The notes under the pieces were generated by a model. It had not been told where the DNA came from. It searched no databases and saw only the letters and a list, made by a program, of their open reading frames with translations. The translations under genes and the position numbers were made by a program. From NCBI GenBank assembly GCA_964624905.1, contig CAZUYK010000017.1, forward strand, positions 1 to 20,598: a stretch of 20,598 nucleotides of DNA. Reading direction: 5' to 3'. This DNA is from CAZRVH01 sp964624905. Lineage in GTDB: Bacteria > Patescibacteriota > Gracilibacteria > Peribacterales > Peribacteraceae. Below, in pieces: positions 14,587 through 20,598 of this stretch (positions are counted from its first letter, which is position 1; every line of letters starts with the position of its first letter).

Positions 14587-14609
14587 CCCCGGTTCGTCCG
14601 GGGTTTTTT
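14587..14609 (+). terminator. Rho-independent terminator of rpsB-tsf
   Basis: CCCCGG (14587-14592), loop TTCGT, CCGGGG (14598-14603), then six T. It is a perfect GC-only stem with a T-run, 32 bases after the tsf stop codon. Confidence 0.93.
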
Positions 14610-14684
14610 ATAGCATCAATACAATAACCGCGCCGAACGAGCGCTCTGCGCGAAGTGGAGACGCTCCTTGCCGAAAAGATAGCC

Positions 14685-14717
14685 CGTGAAAGAAAAACCG
14701 AAGATTTGTCTTTCACG
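14685..14717 (-). terminator. Hairpin after the DUF4215 gene (terminator-like)
   Basis: CGTGAAAGA (14685-14693) and TCTTTCACG (14709-14717) form a 9-base-pair stem. The inner bases extend it by about five more pairs after one mismatch, closing on a TTC-type loop. It starts 5 bases after the stop codon of the minus-strand DUF4215 gene. There is no long T-run beyond the stem, so it may be a processing or stability hairpin rather than a classical terminator. Confidence 0.6.
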
Positions 14718-14722
14718 AAACG

Positions 14723-16444
14723 TCAGTCCTTCCCCGATCCCGTCCAGTTGTGCCAAGGCATTTCGATCTCGTCGAGCGGAATATCGTCGATGTTGCGCGC
14801 GACTTTCTCGCCCGCCACCTTGCTGACGAGTCCGTGCAGTTCCTTGCGCATGGCGAATGCCGCGACCGCGATGAATCCGAATAATCCCAGTGTCACCGCC
14901 CAGGGCGTCGCTTCTTCAGGTCGCGAAGGATCGGCACCGGCCGCTGCCTTGAGCGACGTGCATTGGTCGGAACAATCCTGGCCGCCGTCGCAATCCTCGC
15001 CTCCGTCCACGACACCGTCGCCGCAGAATGGAAGAAGGCAGCTCACGCGGCAGATATCCGGAAGCGTATTCGAGTTCCTCGCGCCCAAGTCGCACTCTTC
15101 GCGTCCTTCGATGAATCCGTTTCCGCAAGCGGGAATCTTGCAATTGCGGGGGCAGGAGTCGTAATTGATGGAATTACCGTCATCGCATTCCTCGTTTTCC
15201 TGCAGGATTCCGTCGCCGCAAGCGGCCCTGCGGCATTCTGAGGTGCAACTGTCGGCGTCTTCCGTATTGCCGTCGTCACATTGTTCGTCGCCCGCCTTCA
15301 CCCCGTCGCCGCAAGCGGGAAGCCTGCACGATGCGGAGCAATCGTCGGTGTCGACACTGTTCCCGTCGTCGCACTGTTCGCCGCGCTGCACGATGCCGTC
15401 GCCGCAGACCGGGATGGTGCATTCGTTGGAGCAGGAATCCGTACCGACGCGGTTGCCGTCATCGCATTCCTCGTTGTCCTGAAGGATACCATCGCCGCAA
15501 CCGGGGAGGCTGCAGCTGTTCGTGCATCCGTCGAGATCATTCAAATTTCCGTCATCGCAGGCTTCCGCAGGCTGGCGAATGCCATCGCCGCAGGTTCCGA
15601 TGCGACACGTATTGGTACAACCGTCATCGGCGATCTTATTACCGTCGTCGCACTGTTCGCCCTCCTGCTGGACACCGTCCCCGCACACCGCGGAAATGCA
15701 TTCGTTGTTGCAGGTATCATCGGCGATCTTATTACCGTCGTCGCACTGTTCCCACGGCTGTCGGATCGCATCGCCGCAGATAGCGATGCGGCAGTTGTTT
15801 CCGCATGCATCCTCGTTGGCTTTGTTTCCGTCGTCGCACTGCTCGCCGCCGTCGATGATGCCGTTGCCGCAAACCGCGGCGGGAGCCGAGGAAGAGGCGG
15901 GAGCGGCTACGGTTGCCGTGGAAGCGGCGGACTGCGTCACGGCAGAGGAAACCGCGCTTCCCGAAGCGGTGCACGCAGGGAGATATTCGCGCTGGCATCC
16001 GCCCTGGCAATTACCCGCGCCATCGCACGTGGGCGCGGTACAAACCGCTCCGCAGGAGGGCGAGAGGTACTGGATTTCCGTCGTAAGGGATCCGGAATCC
16101 GGATCGACAACGTACACTTCTTCTTTTTCTGGCTCGCATTCCTCGCCCATGCTCACGGAAATCTCGCCGTCTCCGCAGTAGAAATTTTTACATTCATCGC
16201 TGCAGGTCCCGATTCCGTTCTTATTTCCCTGGTCGCACTGTTCGCCTTGCTCCACCACGCCGTTGCCGCAGGAATCCGACGGAGGAGTAACTACTTTCAG
16301 GGGGCAACCGGGATAACCGTACGGTTTTCCAACGCACGCGTTCACCGTACTGCCCGATGTCTGCGCGGCGAACCGTGAAGACGCGGCGTTTGCGCCGAGG
16401 ATCATCATGATGCCGAGTGCGATGGCTGCTGTTTGCTTTTTCAT
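14723..16444 (-). CDS. Cysteine-rich DUF4215 / Myxococcus-type disulfide repeat surface protein
   Basis: A secreted, membrane-anchored protein of 573 residues. The signal peptide (1-22, KKQTAAIALGIMMILGANAA) is followed by about twelve repeats of the form CGDGxxxxxEQCDDGNxxxxDxCxxxC, with a period near 31 residues in the central eight, and a Thr/Ala/Ser-rich linker (SAVTQSAASTATVAAPASSS) between repeats 2 and 3. A transmembrane helix lies at about 512-532 (TLGLFGFIAVAAFAM), and a 41-residue cytoplasmic tail is rich in acidic residues. Each repeat should hold disulfides, and the DDGN loops may bind calcium. The Ser/Thr linker is a plausible site for the PMT-like enzyme encoded upstream (inference). 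The second in-frame ATG is used as start because the first lies inside the -10 TATAATG. Adhesion is a guess. Confidence 0.87.
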   Translation of the reverse strand: MKKQTAAIALGIMMILGANAASSRFAAQTSGSTVNACVGKPYGYPGCPLKVVTPPSDSCGNGVVEQGEQCDQGNKNGIGTCSDECKNFYCGDGEISVSMGEECEPEKEEVYVVDPDSGSLTTEIQYLSPSCGAVCTAPTCDGAGNCQGGCQREYLPACTASGSAVSSAVTQSAASTATVAAPASSSAPAAVCGNGIIDGGEQCDDGNKANEDACGNNCRIAICGDAIRQPWEQCDDGNKIADDTCNNECISAVCGDGVQQEGEQCDDGNKIADDGCTNTCRIGTCGDGIRQPAEACDDGNLNDLDGCTNSCSLPGCGDGILQDNEECDDGNRVGTDSCSNECTIPVCGDGIVQRGEQCDDGNSVDTDDCSASCRLPACGDGVKAGDEQCDDGNTEDADSCTSECRRAACGDGILQENEECDDGNSINYDSCPRNCKIPACGNGFIEGREECDLGARNSNTLPDICRVSCLLPFCGDGVVDGGEDCDGGQDCSDQCTSLKAAAGADPSRPEEATPWAVTLGLFGFIAVAAFAMRKELHGLVSKVAGEKVARNIDDIPLDEIEMPWHNWTGSGKD

Positions 16445-16454
16445 GTTTCCTTCC

Positions 16455-16460
16455 ATTATA
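16455..16460 (-). promoter_or_regulatory. Extended -10 of the DUF4215 gene
   Basis: TGG followed by perfect TATAAT on the minus strand, ending 10 bases before the ATG. The -35 position (TGGCGG) is weak. GGAAGGAAAC lies between the -10 and the ATG, but most of it would be upstream of the transcript start. Confidence 0.6.
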
Positions 16461-16529
16461 CCAAATTTTCATGCTTTCCGCCAGAGCCAATGAAGGCTTC
16501 GTAAAGTAGCATTAAGAGCATTATTCATG

Positions 16530-16535
16530 TATACT
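16530..16535 (+). promoter_or_regulatory. -10 box of the response regulator operon
   Basis: TATACT ends 10 bases before the ATG at 16546. The -35 position 17 bases upstream reads TAGCAT and is weak. Predicted leader about 3 bases. Confidence 0.48.
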
Positions 16536-16545
16536 GAAAGTCGAT

Positions 16546-16944
16546 ATGGTCAAACCTGACATTCTCATCGCGGAGGACGATCCCGTCCTACGCAACCTGT
16601 ATATTAAGAAGTTCTCGGTATCCGGGTACCCCATCCGCGCGGTGGAAGACGGGGAACAGGCTCTAGCCGAGCTTGCCGTGCGCTATCCTGAAGTTCTGAT
16701 CCTGGACATCCACATGCCCAAGCTCGACGGTTTCGGCGTGTTGGAAAAATTCCCGAAGGAAGGCAGGAAATTCCCCATTATCATGCTCACGAATTTCGCC
16801 GACGAAAAATCCCGCGCACGCGGCGCTGAGTTGGGTGTCGACGAATACTTCATCAAGAAAGACATGACCATCAAGTCGCTCCTCGAAATGGTCGACAAGG
16901 TTTACGGAGAATGGGTTTTGACGCATCCCCCTGCCGCCCAATAA
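16546..16944 (+). CDS. Single-domain response regulator (receiver only)
   Basis: A CheY-like receiver protein of 132 residues without an output domain. The acidic pocket is E10-D11-D12, the phospho-acceptor is D54 (VLILDIHMP), the switch residue is T82 (IIMLTNF) and the conserved lysine is K104 (EYFIKKD). All functional residues are present, so it should be phosphorylated by a histidine kinase, but no kinase is encoded in the window. Receiver-only proteins act by protein-protein contact, for example on motility, pili or in phosphorelays. It is followed after 2 bases by the split-barrel flavin-type gene, so the two form an operon. Confidence 0.93.
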   Translation: MVKPDILIAEDDPVLRNLYIKKFSVSGYPIRAVEDGEQALAELAVRYPEVLILDIHMPKLDGFGVLEKFPKEGRKFPIIMLTNFADEKSRARGAELGVDEYFIKKDMTIKSLLEMVDKVYGEWVLTHPPAAQ

Positions 16945-16946
16945 CC

Positions 16947-17369
16947 ATGGACGAGCAGAAAGCCAAAATCGTCGAATTCGTGAAAGGCCTGGAGATAGGC
17001 GTCATTTCCACGGTGACGGAAAAAGGACAGCCGCAGGGTGCCGTGGTGGAATTCGCCATGACGGACGACCTTGAAATCATCTTCAATACCTTCACGACGT
17101 ACCGCAAATACGCGAACCTCAAGACGAATCCCAAAGTATCGTTCACGATCGGGTGGGAACACGACGTCACCGTCCAATACGAAGGGGTCGCGCGCGAACT
17201 GTCCGGCGATGAGGAGAAGAAGTACAAGGAAATCTTCGCGCAGAAAATCCGCAATGCCTCGAAGTGGGATGCCTACCCGGAGACGCGCTACTTCGCCATC
17301 AAGCCGACGTGGATCCGCTACAACGACCTGAACAAACAGACGAAGGAGGCGTTCGTGGTGAAGTTTTGA
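16947..17369 (+). CDS. Pyridoxamine 5'-phosphate oxidase-like split-barrel protein
   Basis: A protein of 140 residues with the FMN-binding split-barrel pattern: IGVISTVTEKGQPQGAVVEF (17-36), LEIIFNTFTTYRKYANLKTN (42-61), PKVSFTIGWEH and VQYEGVARELSGDEEKKYKE. The C-terminal part has YFAIKPTWIRYND. Family members bind FMN, F420 or heme, or act as flavin reductases. The substrate cannot be told, and the short length argues against a true PdxH. The start (MDEQKAKIVEF) is 2 bases after the response regulator stop codon, implying translational coupling, with no strong ribosome site of its own. An AGCTTC-type repeat begins 20 bases after its stop codon. Confidence 0.82.
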   Translation: MDEQKAKIVEFVKGLEIGVISTVTEKGQPQGAVVEFAMTDDLEIIFNTFTTYRKYANLKTNPKVSFTIGWEHDVTVQYEGVARELSGDEEKKYKEIFAQKIRNASKWDAYPETRYFAIKPTWIRYNDLNKQTKEAFVVKF

Positions 17370-17389
17370 TGAAGGATATAATAGGTTGT

Positions 17390-17501
17390 AGCTTCGTTAG
17401 CTTCTGAAAGGAATTTTTATATATTGTTTATTACGTAATCGTTTGGATCGACTTTGATGATGCGACTCCGTTTGATGAATTGTAAGGAAGCTAATGAAGC
17501 T
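17390..17501. repeat. AGCTTC-type inverted repeat, copy 3
   Basis: AGCTTCGTTAGCTTC (17390-17404) pairs with GAAGCTAATGAAGCT (17487-17501); the single difference keeps a G-U pair as RNA. The arms enclose 82 AT-rich bases containing the same TTACGTAATC (17431-17440) seen in the loop of copy 1. The right arm ends 2 bases after the stop codon of the minus-strand phospholipase D gene, and the left arm begins 20 bases after the stop codon of the plus-strand split-barrel gene. It therefore fills the whole gap between two convergent genes. Confidence 0.85.
17453..17478. repeat. Short direct repeat inside copy 3
   Basis: TTTGATGA occurs at 17453-17460 and 17471-17478, each preceded at a short distance by CGACT, as if a segment of about 16-18 bases had been duplicated imperfectly. 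Confidence 0.45.
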
Positions 17502-17503
17502 CG

Positions 17504-18682
17504 TCATAATCCCAACCACGACAACCACCTCGATATCCAGAGAAGCGGCGGAGGACTCGACAATGCCTTGCTGACAAGCACATCATGGCGCAATGCCTCG
17601 CGGATTTTCCACAGGGCGCGATGCTTGCCGCGGATGACCACGTTCACTTCGCCCATTTCGTCCAGGGAAGATTTCATCAGGTTCGCCGAGCCGATGCATG
17701 CCGCGTTTTGGTCTACCAGAAGCACTTTCCCATGGAACATGTCCTTGTAGATGAACGCGCGTACGTTCGCGCTGTCCCCTTCGGCGATGATGCGCCCGAC
17801 TGCCGCCATGTTCGCATGGTGGTGGAAGTCCACGTACGACGGGATGATCACGGTGACACGCACACCCTTGTTGGAAAGGTCGATGAGCATGTCGGTGATA
17901 TGCGGGTCGGAAATGTAACTGAATTCCACCACGACGAATTCCTTCGCTTCGCGGAGCAAACCCTCCATCGCCTCGCGCATCATCTTCACGTGCTCTGTAT
18001 TCATCACCAGTTGCACGTCTTTCTTCGCGTCCGCAGGATCGGGAGTACGGGTGAGATATTGCTTCACGAACGAACTGCCATGGAGTTCCACCATGTAATC
18101 GTGCAGGCGGAATCGGTACTCGTCGGCGACGTTCATGCCGGTGAGCACCAAGATGTCATCGTCGAAGACGTACACCTTCGCGTGGTCGTTGTGCGTGCCG
18201 TGCGTCACCTGGATGCGCGGATGGTTCCAAAACCGCTTCCAGAGCGGAGAAAGAGAGTCCTTTGTGCCAAGGAAATCGCCTCGGAATTCAAAGAAATCCC
18301 CCACCGCCTCCTTCGTGATGGTAACCCGCACCCCGCGGTCCGCGGCTTCCGTGAGCAACGACGCGATGCGCCTACCCGTGGAATCATCCTTCCAAATGAA
18401 CATCTGGATGAAGATGGAATGGCGCGCGAGGCGGATGAGTTTTTCCAGGCGGTCGAACGACTCCCTGCCGTCGACCCAGATATGCACCTGGCGGTTCCGG
18501 GTGAGTTTGCCGATCGACTCGGACGAACGCGTCATCACCTGCATGCGCAGCCAGTAGTAGTTGCGCATGCCGGACACGAATCGCTCGCCGCGTTTTCCGA
18601 ACAGATAACCGATCGTCCCGCGCAGCGCGCTTCGGTAACCCTTGCCGTTGAAGAGGTCCTTCCAGGATTTGAGCTTGGGCAT
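17504..18682 (-). CDS. Phospholipase D family protein, cardiolipin synthase-like
   Basis: A protein of 392 residues with two HKD motifs, the mark of the phospholipase D superfamily. Motif 1 is HAKVYVFD (H167, K169, D174) followed by TGMN (181-184). Motif 2 is HGKVLLVD (H317, K319, D324) followed by GSAN (331-334). Preceding segments HSIFIQMFIWKDDSTGRRIA (88-107) and VVVEFSYISDPHITDMLIDL also fit. The closest role is cardiolipin synthase (joining two phosphatidylglycerols). However, it lacks the usual two N-terminal membrane helices; a basic N-terminus and a Trp/Leu-rich C-terminus (LLWISRWLSWLGL) could bind membranes instead. A nuclease or other phosphodiesterase role is possible. The gene is divergent from the ATPase gene and ends against repeat copy 3. 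Confidence 0.87.
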   Translation of the reverse strand: MPKLKSWKDLFNGKGYRSALRGTIGYLFGKRGERFVSGMRNYYWLRMQVMTRSSESIGKLTRNRQVHIWVDGRESFDRLEKLIRLARHSIFIQMFIWKDDSTGRRIASLLTEAADRGVRVTITKEAVGDFFEFRGDFLGTKDSLSPLWKRFWNHPRIQVTHGTHNDHAKVYVFDDDILVLTGMNVADEYRFRLHDYMVELHGSSFVKQYLTRTPDPADAKKDVQLVMNTEHVKMMREAMEGLLREAKEFVVVEFSYISDPHITDMLIDLSNKGVRVTVIIPSYVDFHHHANMAAVGRIIAEGDSANVRAFIYKDMFHGKVLLVDQNAACIGSANLMKSSLDEMGEVNVVIRGKHRALWKIREALRHDVLVSKALSSPPPLLWISRWLSWLGL

Positions 18683-18702
18683 ACGGAAAAGGCCGTGACG
18701 GC

Positions 18703-18708
18703 AGTATA
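18703..18708 (-). promoter_or_regulatory. -10 box of the phospholipase D-like gene
   Basis: TATACT on the minus strand, 20 bases before the ATG, giving a predicted leader of about 13 bases. No convincing -35 is seen. Confidence 0.42.
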
Positions 18709-18809
18709 CTCCCTTTCCTTGCTTCCCGCGCCCCCCAATGCAAGCATAAAACGGCTTATTTCAGCGTTTGCAACCTGAAAAAACAGGTGAAGAAAGGCGG
18801 GAAACGTGC

Positions 18810-18815
18810 TATAAT
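18810..18815 (+). promoter_or_regulatory. Extended -10 of the secretion-type ATPase gene
   Basis: TGC followed by perfect TATAAT (18810-18815), 14 bases before the ATG at 18830. The -35 position reads GTGAAG and is weak. A small ACCTG/CAGGT inverted repeat with an A-rich loop (18772-18788) lies just upstream. Confidence 0.58.
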
Positions 18816-18829
18816 GGTACGATAGTTTC

Positions 18830-20598
18830 ATGTGGGAATCTCTTATCGCCATCGGCGTCCTCGCGGGCCTGTACGTCGCAGTACAAGCAGCGTTCTTCGT
18901 GATGCGCAGGCTTGCCGATAGGAAGCGCGAGGAAGACCTGGTATTCCTGCAACTCCTGGTACCGAAGAAGGAGTCGCGCGAGGAGAAAGACGCCGAGTCC
19001 GACCAGTTCGGAAAAGATTTCAAGGAAGTGATCGGCGTCATGGATCACCTGTACCAATCTCTGCACAGCATTAAGAAAGGCGGCATGAAGACCAAGTGGA
19101 CCGGCCAGCCGTTCTTCTCGCTGGAATACGCAGCGCTCGCCGGCGAGATCCTGTTCTTCGTCGTGTGCCCGCGCCGCATCGCGCCGCTCATCGAAAAGCA
19201 GATCACGTCGTTCTACCCGGACACGATCATCGACGAGGTGGAAGACTACAACATCTTCACCGAACATTCGATGACGGCGGCGAAGAGCCTGTTCCCAAAG
19301 AAGGAATACACGGCCGTCTTCAAGACGTACCAGAACCTGAAGAGCGACCCGCTCAATGCCATAACAAACGCCTTCTCCAAGCTGAAGAGCGACGAAGGCG
19401 CCGCGGTGCAGTTTGTGCTGCGTCCGGCCGAAAGCGGCTGGCAGAAGAAAGTGCAGGATGAGGCATCCGACATCATCAACCCGAAGAAGAAGGGCAAGTC
19501 CATGCTGAACCCGAAAACGTGGATCATGGAATTCCTGGACCTGTTCGCCGGGGGCGGATCTTCCAAGGACGAAGGCGGCCAGCCCAAGAACGAGCGCGTG
19601 TCCCAGGGGGTGGAAGAATACAGCAAGACCGTGGACGAGAAGGCGAGCAATCCCGGATTCACCGGAGTCATCCGCATCGTCACCTCCGCCCCGACCGCGG
19701 CGCGCGCCGACATGATCCTGGAAACGGTGTCCGCGGGATTCTCGCAGTTCAACGACGTCCGCGGAAACAGCTTCGGCAGCGTGAACTTCCCGAACGCGAA
19801 GAAAACCGTCCAGCGCTTCATCCGCCGCACCCCCTCGCGCATGTTGCGCGAATGGCTGCAGGCCCCGCAGATGCTCCTAGGCACCGCCGAACTCGCCTCG
19901 CTCTTCCACCTCCCCCACACCAAGTACAACAAGGTGGAAACGATCAAATGGCAGAACTTCAAGGTCGCCCCCGCCCCGAAGAACATCCCCGAAGACGGGC
20001 TGTTCCTGGGAACCAACACGTACCGCGGGGAGAAGAGGAAGATCTTCATGAACCAGGAAGACCGCTTCCGCCACTTCTATATCATCGGACAAACCGGTAC
20101 GGGTAAGTCGTCCGTCATCGAACTCATGGCCCGCCAGGACTTCAACGACGGCAAGGGCGTGTGCATCGTCGACCCGCACGGCTCACTCATCGACAACCTC
20201 CTGCCGTACATCCCGCGCCACCGCGCCGACGATGTCATCTACTTCAACCCTGCCGACACCGAACGCCCGCTGGGCCTCAACCTCCTCGAAGGCAAGACGC
20301 CCGAGGAACGCGACCTCATCGCATTGGATGCCATGAACATGATGGTGAAGATGTTCGGAGAGGAAGTGTTCGGCCCGCGCATCCAGGACTACTTCCGCAA
20401 CGGCTGTCTGACCCTCATGGAAGACGAGGAGGAAGGGGGCGCCATCACCGACCTCGTTCGCCTCTTCACCGACGACGAGTGGCAGAAGTACAAGGTATCC
20501 AAAGTGAAGAATCCCATCGTGAAGAGCTTCTGGGAAAACCAGATGGCCAAGACCGGCGCACGCGAGAAGCAGGAAATGATCCCCTACTTCGCCGCGAA
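18830..20598 (+). CDS. Type IV secretion/conjugation-like ATPase (TraD/VirB4-like), 3' truncated by window
   Basis: An open frame with no stop to the right edge (589 codons), starting MWESLIAIGVLAGLYVAVQA. Residues 3-25 form a single N-terminal membrane helix, followed by a long alpha/beta region of about 390 residues (FFSLEYAALAGEILFFVVCP near 95-115) with a low-complexity linker (FAGGGSSKDEGGQPKNE). The P-loop ATPase domain starts near 405: Walker A is GQTGTGKS (420-427), followed by GKGVCIVDPHGSLIDNLLPY, FNPADTERPLGLNLLE and GPRIQDYFRNGCLTLME. This pattern belongs to the DNA-binding or type IV secretion ATPases (TraD/VirD4/VirB4/HerA group) common in CPR genomes, which power transfer of DNA or protein or pilus functions. 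Walker B must lie beyond the edge. Which system it serves is not visible. Confidence 0.85.
   Translation, partial: MWESLIAIGVLAGLYVAVQAAFFVMRRLADRKREEDLVFLQLLVPKKESREEKDAESDQFGKDFKEVIGVMDHLYQSLHSIKKGGMKTKWTGQPFFSLEYAALAGEILFFVVCPRRIAPLIEKQITSFYPDTIIDEVEDYNIFTEHSMTAAKSLFPKKEYTAVFKTYQNLKSDPLNAITNAFSKLKSDEGAAVQFVLRPAESGWQKKVQDEASDIINPKKKGKSMLNPKTWIMEFLDLFAGGGSSKDEGGQPKNERVSQGVEEYSKTVDEKASNPGFTGVIRIVTSAPTAARADMILETVSAGFSQFNDVRGNSFGSVNFPNAKKTVQRFIRRTPSRMLREWLQAPQMLLGTAELASLFHLPHTKYNKVETIKWQNFKVAPAPKNIPEDGLFLGTNTYRGEKRKIFMNQEDRFRHFYIIGQTGTGKSSVIELMARQDFNDGKGVCIVDPHGSLIDNLLPYIPRHRADDVIYFNPADTERPLGLNLLEGKTPEERDLIALDAMNMMVKMFGEEVFGPRIQDYFRNGCLTLMEDEEEGGAITDLVRLFTDDEWQKYKVSKVKNPIVKSFWENQMAKTGAREKQEMIPYFAA

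Noticed and set aside
14960..16270. Regularly spaced DNA repeats resembling a CRISPR array
   Set aside because: The period of about 93 bases equals the 31-residue protein repeat, the unit drifts at third codon positions, and no unique spacers or cas genes are present.
15281..16378. A 365-codon open frame on the plus strand opposite the DUF4215 gene
   Set aside because: It is a shadow of the regular CGDG/DDGN repeats in GC-rich DNA. Its translation is low-complexity Val/Ala/Ile with repeat periodicity and has no family motif.
16485..16520. GGCTTCGTAAAGTAGCATTA as a degenerate fourth copy of the AGCTTC element
   Set aside because: Only the GCTTCGT part fits well; the second unit is not recognisable, and it lies in a divergent promoter region rather than after a stop codon.

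Overview
The window looks like a piece of a Candidate Phyla Radiation (Patescibacteria) chromosome, possibly a Peribacteria- or Gracilibacteria-like lineage. This is inferred from gene content and style: a single-chain (alpha2-type) glycyl-tRNA synthetase, a bacterial Pelota/eRF1-like (baeRF) protein, an SLH-fused S41 protease, a PrsW-like protease, a large DUF4215-repeat surface protein, PMT/GT-C membrane glycosyltransferases and a long type IV secretion-like ATPase, in compact DNA of moderately high GC. UGA is used as an ordinary stop, so the UGA-glycine code of some Gracilibacteria/SR1 does not apply. No tRNA, rRNA, insertion sequence, phage gene or CRISPR array was seen, and no gene-free stretch exceeds 300 bases.

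Layout. 1-70 is the 5' end of gyrB (minus). 275-748 is an unknown protein (plus), converging at a terminator with an unknown helical protein (786-1220, minus). Minus-strand genes follow: bS21 (1308-1523), a baeRF-like protein (1588-2721), an SLH/PDZ/S41 protease (2856-4457), a PrsW-like membrane protease (4603-5964) and a 76-residue unknown (6025-6255). Then comes a glycosylation block: a PMT-like mannosyltransferase and a coupled GT-C enzyme (plus), overlapping tail to tail with a DPM-like GT2 (minus), and a divergent third GT-C protein. Next are translation genes glyS, rpsB and tsf (plus) with a clear terminator. After these come the DUF4215 surface protein (minus), a receiver-only response regulator and a split-barrel flavin-type protein (plus), a two-HKD phospholipase D/cardiolipin synthase-like protein (minus), and a TraD/VirB4-like ATPase that runs off the window (plus).

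How the genes may work together (inference). The GT2 resembles polyprenyl-phosphate mannose synthases, which make the lipid-linked sugar that PMT/GT-C enzymes use, so 6420-11334 could be a surface-protein glycosylation module. Natural clients would be secreted proteins such as the DUF4215 protein. The S41 and PrsW proteases fit envelope quality control.

The two most interesting signals are non-coding. First, a dispersed element occurs three times, with arms built from a 9-base unit (AGCTTCGTT/AGCTTCCTT). Its arms lie just after stop codons; two copies are inverted repeats with the same TTACGTAATC core, and one is a single arm leading into a classical terminator. Second, many genes have a good -10 box (often TGn-extended, sometimes with a good -35) ending only 7-11 bases before the start codon and no Shine-Dalgarno sequence, which predicts widespread leaderless mRNAs.
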